DNA from: Diaporthe sp. PMI_573
Lineage: Eukaryota > Ascomycota > Sordariomycetes > Diaporthales > Diaporthaceae
DNA length: 64,000 nt
Reading direction: 5' to 3'
NCBI GenBank assembly: GCA_021399435.1
Contig: JAJTUP010000014.1
Span: 744,001 to 808,000, forward strand
How positions within the stretch are numbered: position 1 is the first letter of the stretch; each line of letters opens with the position of its first letter. Position numbers and translations under genes: made by a program. Below the pieces are notes generated by a model. That model did no database searches. It had not been told where the DNA came from and saw nothing but the letters and a program-made list of their open reading frames with translations. This document shows, one piece after another, positions 33,201-44,658 of the stretch.

Positions 33201-35275
33201 CTAGTTGTGCCGTGATTGCTGGCCAGCTCTATTTACTGCAGTATCTGTCTGTGTATGCTCCTCGAGGCAAGCTTGAGGTTCGAAGCCTCGAGGAACTCTT
33301 GACTTGAAAATGCTCAAGGAAACAGATTATTTGCCGCCTCCCTGATCAGCTCCACATCGTCCCGGCCGTAACTACCAGGAGGAGCCGGCGAGTAGTCGGC
33401 ATAGGCATTCCATGTCGGACAGGTTCTCCGCGGGGCTCCACAGCCGGGAACTGTTGGTGCTGTTGAGTGGGGACAGTTGGGTACTGTACCATTCCTTTGA
33501 ACCCCACCCGGGATGGAGGCCATACATCCCCGTTGCAGTAGTCAAGGACGCGGATATAGTATTGGGGGATTATGGTTGTACCAACTTGATTTCATCGCAA
33601 GTCGCAACTGCTGTCCCTGGGTAGGTAGGTACCACTCGGCTTACTGGATCTCCAGACTCCTGTCAGCCATGGCCGCTTTGAAGAATTGAAGCCTCGGCAG
33701 CCATCAGACCGTATAAACGCGCTCAAAATGAGCAAATTCTGCTGTTGATGACGGAGATGTTTAAGTTGTGGACTGCTTCTCGGCGAGTAAGGCCGATCAA
33801 TCCTTGGGAAATTCATGGATCTTTTTGGACTAATAATACAACGTTGGAGAGAAGGGAGAAGAGGAAAGAGCGCTAGCTAGAGGCTGTGGCTAGCGTTGTA
33901 CTTTTGTAGAATTCTGATGAACCTGCAGCTCTGTGACACCTGGGCTAGCCTTACAAGTTGACAACGGTGGTGGCTGGTGTCGAGTGTGATGGTGATGGTC
34001 AGGGGTTCTTGGCCGGTAACGTAACCTTTTCTCAGCTTCTGAATGACGCGGGATATTTGAGCATCAGCAGTAGTACTCTGGCTTTCATTGGGCTAGTTTG
34101 CGTCTGGCGTGTCACAGCATTAGACTAGAGCAGCAGGAGACCTTTGGGCTGAAGTAAGACGACTGGGATGACCGGCCTCGAAAATTGATAGGCGGTCAAG
34201 CAGTCTCTGGTTCCCTCACTCTTCATTCTTAATTCTTACACAATCTTCTGCATCATCCCGGGACCGTTTCACAAGTCTCCACATTGAACCTGACCCTGGC
34301 CTTCCTTAGCTTGAATACCTCCGCTGCTTGAAGCGAAATAACATACACCTCTTTAGTTTGAGAGAAGAAAAGTAGATTTCGAGTTTTCCGTTATGTCATC
34401 GGGAAAATACATGGAATTACTCTCGGTCCAACCCTCCAGGGCCTCTGGGTCTAGCACACAGTCGAGAGATCAAAACATAAGACACATTTGTGTTCGAAGC
34501 GACTACTGTGATGTTTGTGGCTTAGAACCATCCCAGCTCGATTTCTAAAAGAGAGACTTGTCCATATAACCGCGGAACAATATGTGCAGCCGGCCCGAGA
34601 TGGATGCCGTGCTTGCGTGGCGATTCCCAGCCTCCTCATTACACAACGGCATCCAGTCCCTTCGTCTATGTGGCAACGCATCACAGGCACTACATCTTTG
34701 TCCATGCTGTTGATGGTGGGAGAGGAGCGATACGAATTCACACACTCAGTGAAAAGCAACAAAGCGGCTCTGGCCCTTCCTTGAAGCGTGCCTTGATCCC
34801 AGCAGTGAGCGAGCCTTCCGGGTATGCCGCCAGTGCAAAGTGTTTTAATATATCCAAAAAGAAAATAAGAAAGAAGAATGACAAATGCGGTATGCAGCAT
34901 GGTCTACTCATCTGTCCTATATATCCTCCGCTTTTCAACACACACTGTATTACACTGCAAGTACTGAGATGGTTGTTGGCGACTGAGGGAACCAGTGGAG
35001 TAAGAAGTACGACCTTGAACAAAAAGCACTCCGCGCAGCAGTGATTTGAATTCCTTGTGTCTACACCTGGCAATGCATTTTGACTGCAGGATATATGAAA
35101 GAATACTAGTGATTTCAAGTATGTGTCCAAGTTCCCGTTTTCCTTCCAATGTCCCACCTCGAGCCAACAAAACGGGTCCAAGACAAACGAGTCAGATATG
35201 CCGCCAAGCTCGCAGCCATCCAAAAGAAGACGCCCCACAGCGTCCCTACAACGAACCACTGAAGAGCAAAAGCTA
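30217..35275. other. Long gene-poor region
   Basis: About 5 kb. The only frame with protein-like character is on the minus strand at 33523-33314 (70 aa, Pro- and Cys-containing, ending GRDDVELIREAANNLFP); it lacks a credible start and may be the tail of a decayed secreted protein. Otherwise I see no gene. Confidence 0.4.
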
Positions 35276-35346
35276 TGCGCCAGCCCGGAGTCGAACCGGG
35301 GGCCCATCGATGGCAACGATGGATTTTACCGCTAAACCACTGGCGC
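35276..35346 (-). tRNA. tRNA-Gly(GCC)
   Basis: The minus strand folds as a full 71-nt intronless tRNA. The acceptor stem is GCGCCAG/CTGGCGC with discriminator A at 35276. The D-arm carries GTGGTTTAGCGGTAAAA, and the anticodon stem CATCG/CGATG encloses loop TTGCCAT with anticodon GCC at 35314-35312. The T-arm contains the B box GGTTCGACTCC within the CCCGG/CCGGG stem. A run of four T on the transcribed strand follows at about 35271-35268, a plausible RNA polymerase III terminator. Confidence 0.96.
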
Positions 35347-35399
35347 TTGTTGTACTTATTGTACTTGATGGTGAATCACCTTCGCTTCTTGCTTATATG

Positions 35400-35740
35400 C
35401 TGCTCAGAGATTCGTAGTATATAAACAAAATTCAAACATCAACAATATTCCACTGCTAAACTAGTAAACCTTATAAATATTTTATCTCAACTAAGTATAA
35501 TGACTAATTTAGATAGAGTCTACTTATTTTATTAACTCTTTCCTCCCCTCTTTTAATAGAAATAAATTAGTTATATTTAATTAATAATATGAAATATTAA
35601 GTAGAAACTAAAGAATTACTATCCTTATTTAGAAAGGTGTTTGAGATATATTTAAATAATATTTATAAAATATATAGAATACTCAGGTCCTTCTAATATA
35701 ATCTTCTGTTAACAAATTTATTTAAATATATTATGATCTT
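35400..35740. repeat. AT-rich, RIP-like tract
   Basis: A sharp drop in GC compared with both sides: runs such as TTAATAATATGAAATATTAAG and TATTTATAAAATATATAG, with many TA steps and few CG. In Pezizomycotina this signature usually marks old repeats mutated by repeat-induced point mutation (C to T). It lies between tRNA-Gly and a dispersed repeat copy. No coding potential remains. Confidence 0.6.
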
Positions 35741-35741
35741 T

Positions 35742-35945
35742 CCTTGTGGGGGATGTTGTGTATGACACCATCCCCTGCATATATAAAGGACTGCCGAGCT
35801 CTGAGGATTGCTGTGGGTGACCTGTAGTTTAGGAACGACATTCACCAGTCCCAGATACATATTGCAAGGTTGCCTTTGGGTCAGCCGTGGAAGGGGTGGG
35901 GGGAGGGAATCCATGAAGAGCCTTAGAAGAAACGCGGTCACGGTA
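35742..35945 (+). repeat. Dispersed repeat, copy A (diverged)
   Basis: This block aligns by eye with 49590-49795 in the same orientation. Shared blocks include CTTGTGGGGGAT, CATCCCCTGC, TTGCTGTG then GTGACCTGT, and GAATCC..TGAAGA followed by CTTA. Many differences are C to T or G to A (e.g. GCGTACCC versus GCATATAT), consistent with RIP acting on copy A. The element type is unknown; no terminal repeats were found. Confidence 0.6.
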
Positions 35946-36329
35946 CTGTTGGATGCTGGCGCATATTGACATTGTGACAAATGTACATGGTTATGTTCAT
36001 GACAGGGACAAAGACAAACGAATATGCTCAGTGCTCACATGTGAGTCAAGTCTGTGACTTAATTTGCTGTAGGAATATGGTGCCATAAGGCAGGTTTCCA
36101 TTCTAACTTGAGTTGCTACCTGACGATTCTCAGGCTCTACAAAACTGTTCCTTGTGAGGAGTTGGTATCAATGGCTAGCCTATTCCTGTATGACAATTTG
36201 GTGTCTTCTTCGGAGCAGCCTGGCTACCCTGTCGTCTCTGGGGAGTCTGGTTTATTTCAAATCCTAGAAATATATGCATATATATATATACCAAAAGCCG
36301 CTTTGCTGTCAAGTAACGGATCAAGCTGG

Positions 36330-36715
36330 CTAAGTGGGTAGGTCATCATAGCTGAATTTGAGGTCCTCCGCGTACCGCAGCAGGGTGCTCATGATAGCGA
36401 GGAACTGGATAACGTCCTCTTCGTTGTCGTCGCGCCATTCATTGCGGGCGTTTGTGACCCAGTCGCGGACCCAGCGCTGGGGACCGCGACATGGCTTCGT
36501 CAGTCATCCAAAGATTCATCCAGTCGGCGGTGCTAGTCTGCCTCCAAAGCTATTGACAACGACCCCATAAGTCAGCCTCAAACGCCCATGGCATTGGAAC
36601 GCGGTGCACCCACAGTCGTCTTGAGAAGGTTCAGACCTCCTTGGACGAACACTGCACGTTGCCTGTTGGCCCTGCTGCCGAAAGCATTGAACAGGTCTCT
36701 GTAATGGAACGAGCA
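36330..36715 (-). pseudogene. Frameshifted remnant of a fungal hypothetical protein gene
   Basis: Three protein-like segments lie in order on the minus strand but not in one frame: about 36710-36590 (RDLFNAFGSRANRQRAVFVQ...), about 36545-36490 (TADWMNLWMTDEA) and about 36480-36330 (RWVRDWVTNARNEWRDDNEE, ending LPT then TAG). The break between the second and third needs a one-base shift near 36480-36490, and no splice sites explain it. The first segment resembles a conserved motif (RDLFNAFGxRxNxQRAVFxQGGLNLLK) that I recall from fungal proteins of unknown function. I read it as a decayed gene; an unusual multi-intron gene is possible. Confidence 0.45.
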
Positions 36716-36770
36716 GTTTCGGGTCTGGTATCATATCATCGAGAAGTATGTACCGAAAAAAGAATTATCA

Positions 36771-37547
36771 TCAGTCGCGATGCGCTGTCATCTCCTTGTA
36801 CCAGTCTGTAGGTCCGCCCCAAAGGTTCTGGACTCCGTCCTCGGCGTCTTCCCACCCCATCTCCTCGAGCATGGCGTCTGGGTCAAATGGATAAAACCAA
36901 ATAGGCCACAGGTAGTCGGCGACGCCCACCCGCAGCCACCATCTGCCGCCGCCTCCCTCCTCTGCTGACCTGACTCTGTTGGTGACGACCTTGACCCAAG
37001 AAGTACCAGAGTTAATTGGAGCACGGCGATCCTCTGGAAGCCCGAGAATGTTCTGGATGCTTTCCTCGTCGAGCATCAAACAGAAGAGAAACCTGGCATT
37101 CGGCCTCGGAGACGCATTGGTGGTGGTTGCGGCACGGCGATGTTGCCTAATCCAAGCGTCGAACACGTCCCCGACCTCGCTCTCACTCGCGCCGGCAAGG
37201 GTCTCCTCGTCCTGCACCACCTCGCAGTAGTAACGACTCCATAGATCCTCGTTCGGGCGGGGGTCAAAGGCGCCTTCGCCTACTCGCGGGCGGGCGTGTT
37301 CGTCCTGCGTGAAGAACTTTGCGTAGACGGCCAAGCGCTCAATGGCCTTTGCGAAAGCCTCATCGGAGCCAGGCGCGTAGACGGTGCGGAAGATGGTGTA
37401 GCCCCAGGAGTAGGGATAGTCATGACTACCGTCGTGGTGTGCGAGGTGCTGCAACGCGATGCGCGACAAGCGACCGGGCTCAACGTCCCCACGAAAGCGA
37501 GGCGTTGGGGAAGCGATTGCCATGTCAATTGGCGGGAGTTCGGCCAT
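36771..37547 (-). CDS. Hypothetical fungal protein
   Basis: Intronless 258-aa frame with ATG at 37547. It is soluble and acidic, rich in Trp, Tyr and Arg; it has no signal peptide or membrane segment. Motif-like stretches are HDYPYSWGYTIFRTVYAPGS, AFAKAIERLAVYAKFF and, near the end, DYLWPIWFYPFDPDAM. I recall similar unassigned proteins in ascomycete genomes but no function. Codon use looks like a real gene (third positions often G/C). It sits just upstream of the remnant at 36330-36715, inside the accessory island. Confidence 0.65.
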   Translation of the reverse strand: MAELPPIDMAIASPTPRFRGDVEPGRLSRIALQHLAHHDGSHDYPYSWGYTIFRTVYAPGSDEAFAKAIERLAVYAKFFTQDEHARPRVGEGAFDPRPNEDLWSRYYCEVVQDEETLAGASESEVGDVFDAWIRQHRRAATTTNASPRPNARFLFCLMLDEESIQNILGLPEDRRAPINSGTSWVKVVTNRVRSAEEGGGGRWWLRVGVADYLWPIWFYPFDPDAMLEEMGWEDAEDGVQNLWGGPTDWYKEMTAHRD

Positions 37548-38534
37548 GTTGCAGTCGGTAATATCCGTGCTGCCACTTTTGTGATTGGCTATGTCTGCCG
37601 CGCTGCACTGGCAGCCTTATAGGTCCGGAGCGGTATCTTTCCCAACAGCCGGACAGTGGCCAAGCAGTTGTGCATACTGCCAGTGTATCTCCTGGCAGTA
37701 TTTATAGCCACGACGGGAGGGGTGTAACCGGTCTTAGTGGGAAGAGCAATGACTGGTCACCTGTGGTACCGTAGCGTTATCGCTACCGGGGGAACAGCCA
37801 GCGTCGCCCACCCAGCATTTGCTATTCGTCTAGAATAGTCCAAGAACGGAACTTTGCCCAGGCCTTGGCGCTGACTATTCTAGACCTGAAACCCTCTGTC
37901 CGGAGGGTGGCGGGGGGCCCACCCTTCTAGGTGGTGGTATTGGTCTTCAGGTCGTAGGCGAATAGCTCCCAGGGCCCCGACAGGGGCTTCCACAGGTGTT
38001 CCATACACCCACCCAGTACCTAAATTTTAGAGTAAGCTCCTAATATTATATAGAGTCTTCTCGCTTGTGGGATATAGTTCAGAATGAGTATGTCCAAATC
38101 ATGCGACTAAGTGAGGATGTCTTCGGTGATTGCTCTGTCTATGTTAGAGGATGGTTGATTTGTGGAAAAGCGGACAGATGAGCGTTAAACCCCGTGTTCT
38201 TTGAACAACAAGTGCCATACCGCTAGGAGATCGTCAGTATCGGCCGCAGCGCCTACTGGGTGTACGGTTTGGTTCTGGAGGCACATGCCATTGCTTTCTC
38301 GGCTAGGTTTGATCAGCGCCACGGAGCGCACATCATTATTTCTATCATATTGACTTTGAATCTGGGCTATTACTTAGATTCACAGCCTCAGGTAGATTCT
38401 GTGGGATTACTAGTCAAAGTTTTGGCCACGGTGGCCAGTACGTTGTAGCGAAGGGCGGCTTGACGAAGTGATCATGGGTCTCATTATATATCTTTGCTCT
38501 CAAAAACCGTATTACCCACAGTCTCATTCTCATC
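37548..38534. other. Intergenic region with a strong hairpin
   Basis: About 1 kb without a supported gene. It contains a perfect 13-bp inverted repeat (next entry) and a GC-rich CCGGAGGGTGGCGGGGGG stretch near 37900. Confidence 0.5.
37828..37885. repeat. Perfect 13-bp inverted repeat with 32-nt spacer
   Basis: GTCTAGAATAGTC at 37828-37840 is matched exactly by its reverse complement at 37873-37885. The left arm is preceded by CTATTC (37822-37827), which is itself inverted with GAATAG inside the arm. CAAG/CTTG just inside both arms could extend the stem. It could be a hairpin, a small foldback element or a protein-binding site. Confidence 0.6.
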
Positions 38535-41500
38535 TCACATCCTCTCGGACTCATCGTACGGGACTTGTCCTCCTCTATGGACTTGATGGCCCTGATCATC
38601 CTCAAAATGTCCCGGACCTTCACTCCCACTAGCAGGCCCACCTCTTGCAGCAGAACTTGAAGGCGGAGAAGATGGGTACGATACACCGTGTCCCCTCATT
38701 GGTTGATTATCATACATATACGGATCCGAAGATTGATGTTGTCCATGACCTCCATGCCCGGCGCTAGTATAACTCTGAGGCGCCTGGAGGTAGCTTCCTG
38801 GCTGAACATGCTGGGTCGCGGGGTGCATTCCAGATCGCTGATCTCCTTGGAACGGTTGATTGCCCATGTGTGGATTCTGATTATACTGCATTCGCTGCGC
38901 CGGCCCAGAAGGGGGCTCGTGGGCAGGTCGTTGGGGCGAGTACGACCTTTGGTGTCCGGCGTGGTGTCCAGCGTGCTGGCTCGCTGGCTCCGGCGAGGAG
39001 GGCGAGGCCCGGCGAGCTGGGTGTTGGCCGCTCGACGGCCGCCGTACCGGTAGTCGAAAGTCTTGGAATTGGGTCTCAGGACCTGTCTGACCTCGCCTTG
39101 GACTAGAAGACCTGTGATCCCGGGTACTCCGCCATCCCTTGTCCGATTTGAGGGAATCGAGAAACGTTTCAAAGGCACGTAGCCCAGACTCCTTCGCCCG
39201 TCCCTCGGCATCGGCACCATGGACAGCCTTTAGGTAGTCCGTAAACTCGAGGTATGCGTTGGACACAATCTCCAGGTGAGATAGCTTGAGGTGGATTTTG
39301 GCAGTCGACTTCTCCTTGATGTCGTACTTTTTACCTGCCGGCTGGGCGTCGAATTCCGCCAGGGCCAATGCTGTTTGGCATGCATTGCGGATCTGGCGTC
39401 CGTTCCACCTAGCGTGTCTATACTCACGCCAGTGCTTTCCGGCTGCTGTGATAATCTCGTCTTCTTCGATCTTGACTCTATCCTGGAGACGACTCTTGAT
39501 CAAGCCTAGATTTAGTCGAAAGACCTTTGCTGTAGATACCTCATCTAGCGCTGGATAGTGTAAACTCATGTGGATTCTGGAAGCAAAGGCTTCATCGAAG
39601 TCGCCGATTCGGTTTGTTGTGAGGAAGAGAATACCTGCGTAGTACTCCAGAACTCGGAGAAACACTATAGCCTTTAGTCAATATGAGAGATTTTCGAGCT
39701 TTCCCTATGTGCTGGAGACATACCGGCAACCATTCCATTCCTATTGAAGTCTTCCCGCCTTCGTTCCGCCAAAAACACATCGGCCTCGTCCAAGAGAAGA
39801 ATGCAACCCCACCTATTAGCTAGTGCGAAATTTGTTTGCAGTGCAATCTCAACATCTCTAGGGTTCGATCCGAGGTCACCTGAACTTGGAGTCAGATTGT
39901 ACACGTATTGATAGCACGACTTGTATCTCGTCGAAAGGGCTCAACTCACCACATGTGATCTGGAAGAGAGGTTGGCCGAAAGTTTCTGCCACGCCCTCTA
40001 TCGAAGGATGTTAGACAGAAAACTGCACTGCGCAACATGAGCGCAGATGGGAAGGGACTTTCGGAAGACATACCTGCAGTTGTTGTTTTCCCGACACCTG
40101 GTGCTCCATGTAGCAGAATGATCAACCCTTTGCCTATTCGTAAATTCTTTTGTCAGCGATGTAGACAATAAGACATACGTAGAAACAGAAGATAGAACAA
40201 TTGCGTGCGCGAGCAACAACTTACCTTTTCCCCTGACGATGTCCAATTGCTTGTCATTGCTCTCTTTTGATTCCTTATTTCGGAAATGCTGCGAGATCAG
40301 TGAGAGGACCATCTTCTTGTGACCTGGAGGGAGCACAAGTTGGCCAAATGCACCCTGTCCTCCCTCTTCGAGGTCATCGTCCGACTGCTCAGTGGCATTC
40401 CCAGTGGAGCGAACAGCAGACATGCAATCCAGGTCCAATCTGGCTGCGAGATGCGGGTCTCGTATTAGCTTATTCCACAGTGAAGTAACAGTGCTTTGAA
40501 ATGGTGTGAAGCTTACCCCAGGTTCGATCACGAAGAACAAAACCAAATACGGAGTACGACATAATAATCAGTTCATCGTCCGTCAACGCGTTTGGTTCTG
40601 TTTTGGTCTCCTCCAACTTCCTCGGGAATATAATAGCTGACGGCAACTTGTGAGGAGTGTCCTTGATCTCCGCCATCATGTTGTCGATAAACTCTTCCGT
40701 GTTGTTGGTCTCGACATATGCATCCTCGTGCACATTTTCATCCCAGCAGCACTCAGCTGTACAGCCTTCGTCGGCCTCGTCCGTCTTAGGATTCCAGTTG
40801 GTCCCCACAAGCCTTACAATCCGCGGGATCCAGTTTTTCCTATATTCAGGTGCAAGTGCCTCCTCAAAATCCACCATTACTTGGCTCTCAATTTCGTCTC
40901 TCGTGTCAACCGCCAGGCCCGAGTAGTACATCTGCTTCATAGCCGCGACGTCGAGAAAAGTCCGGCCCCGATCAATAAGCCTCTGACGAAGAGCCTGCAT
41001 ACCGTCCCTGACGTCGCTATCCTTCACACTTGCCTGTGCTTTGGCAGTAGACGCCATAGATAGTTTGTGCAGGTCCTTGAGGACGTGGAAACGGATGGGA
41101 TAAATGTCCAAGTATGTGACTTCTTTCTCTCCATCCCACTTATTGAATCGAAATGTCTGCATAACGGGGCCGAAAGCTTTACCATCAAAATGAATGAATA
41201 CACATTCTATAGTGATATCCGCGCGTGTGTCATCAGCCAGTTCATCCGAGCTGCCTGGCCTTCCGGATTTCTTTTCCTTTCTGCGGTTCCAGAAGGCAGC
41301 CCAGCGACCCGCACCTTTGTGACGCTTGGATTTGATGTTGATAACGCGGTAGGCCTGCTTCCCGTTCGCCGAGATAACGGTTGTACCTGGCTGGAAGAGG
41401 TGCCAAACATCGGAAAAGAAGATTTTGAGACAGCTTACGCTGTTCAAGTGTGCCACTTTCCTGCCGATATATTCATCCATGAACTGACGCAGGCATTTTA

Positions 41501-41577
41501 GATGTTCCAGCTGTAGACATCGTTGCTGTTGCATGTTGAGCTCACCGTTCTCTTCCACGGGCCTGGTATTGTGGCTG

Positions 41578-41585
41578 GTGTCTGA
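41578..41585. repeat. Target site duplication, left copy
   Basis: GTGTCTGA, identical to 44659-44666. Eight bases is the hAT superfamily length. Confidence 0.95.
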
Positions 41586-44500
41586 CAGTGATGTTATTGG
41601 ATTGGAGGCAATTTGGATTGGACTGGATTTGTCGGAAAATGGCTGGACTGGATTTGGGTTTCTCGAAGATTTGGACTGGATTGGATTGATTGGCAACCAG
41701 CTCCTGGAGCTCCAATGGTCTAACCTGATAAGGCAAGAGCTAAGCCTAATTGAGTGGTCATGAGGAGTCTCCCGTCGCAGCTGCCGTCGCAGACCACGAC
41801 ACGACGCGCGAACTATCGTTCCGCTATTGGGTTAACATCCAACGCGTGCAGATTGCTACGCTATTAAAAGCATGGAGGCAAACGCGTCGCTCGCGACTTC
41901 AGCAGTCCTTCTACTGTGGCAGACGTGTCTGAACAGTCCACTCACCAGCTACACCATGGCCACTATCTCCAGCTATTTCGGTGCTGCCAGCGGTCGCCGT
42001 CCTGATTCTGACAGAGTTATTCTTGCTCCAACATATATTAGTCCTCGCCCAAACGACCCCGACGGAACCCTGATCGAACCCGACGAATTCAAGCTGAATG
42101 GGAAGCAATATGTACGCTACTCTGTTGTGGCAAAGTCCCAAAAGCACACCAAGAAAAGGACATCAGTCGTCTGGCAGTATGGTGAAGACATACAACTCAA
42201 GCAGGACCCGACGAAGAGGTTCTGGTACTGTTATCTGTGCGAACAGCAGCAGCGCCAACAGGGACTTCCTATTTCCGGCAAGGGCAATTGTACTGCCTTA
42301 GACCACCTGGAATCGAAACACCAAATCGATAGGGAGACTGGTGAGCACAGACATCCAAAGCGCCACCCATCGCAGCCATCAATTGTCGACTTCAACAACA
42401 TATCCACCGTTGTATTCAAACGCCGATTTGACGAGTTCAAGGAACTTCTGATTCGATGGATCGTCTATTGTCACATCGCCTTCTTTCAAATCGAGAACCT
42501 ATACTTTCGCGAACTCCTCTTCTATGTTTTCCCTGGCCTGACAACACTCCTTCCAAAGGCGAGACTAGTGATTCGCAGATGGATAATAGAGGCCTTTGAG
42601 GCACGAAAGGACAGCCTGCGTCAAGAAATGCAAGCGGCCCACAGCAATATATCGATATCGTTCGATTTATGGACGTCACCGAACTATCAGGCTATCCTTG
42701 GATGTGTCGCGCACTTTATCAACAGAAGCGGCAAGAGAAGAACGGTTGTTCTGGCTCTTCGCGAACTGGTTGGCGAACATTCAGGTGAGAATATGGCAGA
42801 TGCCCTCCTACATATATTTGATGACTACGGGATCAGTGGCCGGATCGGTTATTTCATGGCAGACAATGCAAGTTCGAATGATGCCTGCATCGACCTGGTC
42901 CTGCAGGCTCTTTACCCGCACATGAGCAGGAAACATCGCGTACGACGACGCCTTCGGTGTTTTGGCCATATCGTCAATCTCTGCGCCCAGGCGTTTATTA
43001 TGGGAAAGGATGCTGCGAAGACCTGCAAGGATCTGGACTCTGCGTATCGAGAAGGGGACTACACACGGATTCGTGAGCTGTGGAAGAAGCGCGGTGCAAT
43101 CGGGAGGCTCCATAATATCGTACGATACATTAGAGCTAGCCCTCAACGGCGCCAATTCTTCAGATCAATACAAATTGGCGGCGATCTGGCTGCATTTGAC
43201 GGATTGGAGGTAAGCCCCCCTAGTGCGCGTCGCAAGGTAGTCGCGGCGTCCTACACTTCCGGTTTCAGTACTGACGTTGGAGTTTGTTGCAGCTTGTTCA
43301 AAGTCAGTCTACACGCTGGAATTCTTATTTCTTATCGATTGGACGCGCTCTTAATGTCAAAGAACGTATCCAGCTCTTCTGCGATCAATATGAGCCTCCA
43401 CGAAGCGACAGAGACGTCCTGGACCAACGCCTCAGCCCACGGCAATGGGACGAACTCGGACACCTCCATGACCAACTCGAGACATTCTACGAGGCCACAG
43501 TAATGAACGAAGGCAGACAGTGGACTCTTGCAGATCATTTTCAATCGCTAGACTGGCTTATAGACGAAATCCACCTTGCTCAGCGAAAGTTTGAACAGCT
43601 CGCCGAAGACGCAATGCGGAAGCGTGGCCCGAATAGACAGGATAAGCAGAACGAATTCGACGACTATAACTGGCTTGCTGCGGCTGCAGAAGTTGCCTGG
43701 CAGAAATGCGAGAAGTACTACAACAAGGCCGATGAATCGCCCGCTTACTACGCCGCCATATCGTTGAATCCAAGCCTTAAGAACCAATGGTACTATCAGG
43801 TTTGGAATGGCAGTGATGATAAGCGTGCCTGGATCCAAGCTGCTGTTGGAGCAGTTAAGGAGCTCTGGGTTGACGAATACAAAGGCAAGTTCGCCCACGG
43901 CGCGCCAGTTCCTACCCACGTCTTTAAGGCCACAGAACCGAAAGAGAAATCGTTTACTTCAGTGAGAAACCACAAGCGTCTCAAACTACACCACCTCGAC
44001 CCTAATTCAAGCCCCGAACTGCCCTCAACGGATCACTACAATGAGTTTATCACCGCTGACGTTATCGGCCTTAATGATGACGAGGAATTCGACCCCATCC
44101 AGTACTGGAATGAGCGCTACCACTCGCAGACGGACCTAGCTCGTATGGCGCTGGACGTTTTAGCCCTGCCTCCCATGTCGGATGAGTGTGAGCGCCTTTT
44201 TAGCAGCGCCAAGCTCCTCCTTACAGATCATCGCTCACGGCTCCGGATGGACGTCATTGAAGCCAGCGAGTGCTTACGAGCTTGGTATGGTCGCCCGGAG
44301 CAGAAGGCATTTGATGACTCTGCCATCGGTTTGATGGAGGGTGAGGCAGGGAGTACAGTTGGGGCGGATGGGCTGGGTGAGGGAGAGGAAGGCGGCGAAG
44401 ATGATGGAAGCGAGAAGAACATACTGGAGACGCAAGTTGCTAGAGAACATGAGCTCCGTAGTTAGGTGGTGTCATAACCCAAGGACAAGAACAGTTCTAC

Positions 44501-44658
44501 TCCAAGTCTGCTTATTCAGCGGCTCATTGATTGTCCCAAAAGGGTAAAAATATGAACTGGATCGGTTCTGGATATCCTGGAGGCTGCCTGTCCCCACGTC
44601 TGGACTGGATTGGATCGAGGCTCGGATCCAGCTCCAATCCAATCCAATAACATCACTG
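41586..44658 (+). mobile_element. Complete hAT-family DNA transposon (3073 bp)
   Basis: The element begins CAGTG and ends CACTG, as hAT elements do. Perfect 21-bp terminal inverted repeats (CAGTGATGTTATTGGATTGG plus A) lie at 41586-41606 and 44638-44658, flanked by identical 8-bp duplications GTGTCTGA. Subterminal regions at both ends are packed with GGATTGGA/GGACTGGA-like motifs in both orientations, the likely transposase binding sites. It carries one full-length transposase gene on the plus strand and shows no RIP-like decay. It is inserted in the coding sequence of a minus-strand AAA+ ATPase. Confidence 0.97.
41872..44465 (+). CDS. hAT transposase
   Basis: Two exons, 41872-43209 and 43293-44465, joined at phase 0 (donor GTAAGC, acceptor TTGCAG), give 836 aa. 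A second ATG at 41956 in a good context (CACCATGG, then Ala-Thr-Ile-Ser-Ser) would give 808 aa and may be the real start. Domains in order: a BED-type zinc finger (WYCYLC ... HLESKH) near residues 122-158, an RNase-H-like catalytic core with FDLWTSPNYQ and FMADNASSND carrying the expected acidic residues, and the C-terminal hAT dimerisation domain (LARMALDVLALPPMSDECER, then LFSSAKLLLTDHRSRLR) with the catalytic Glu region. No premature stop is seen, so the element may be autonomous. The transposase cuts and pastes the element, making 8-bp target duplications. Confidence 0.93.

Noticed and set aside
33314..33624. Small Pro/Cys-containing minus-strand frame with a natural-looking end
   Set aside because: No credible start, no signal peptide upstream in frame, and neighbouring frames are broken; kept only as a note in the intergenic entry.
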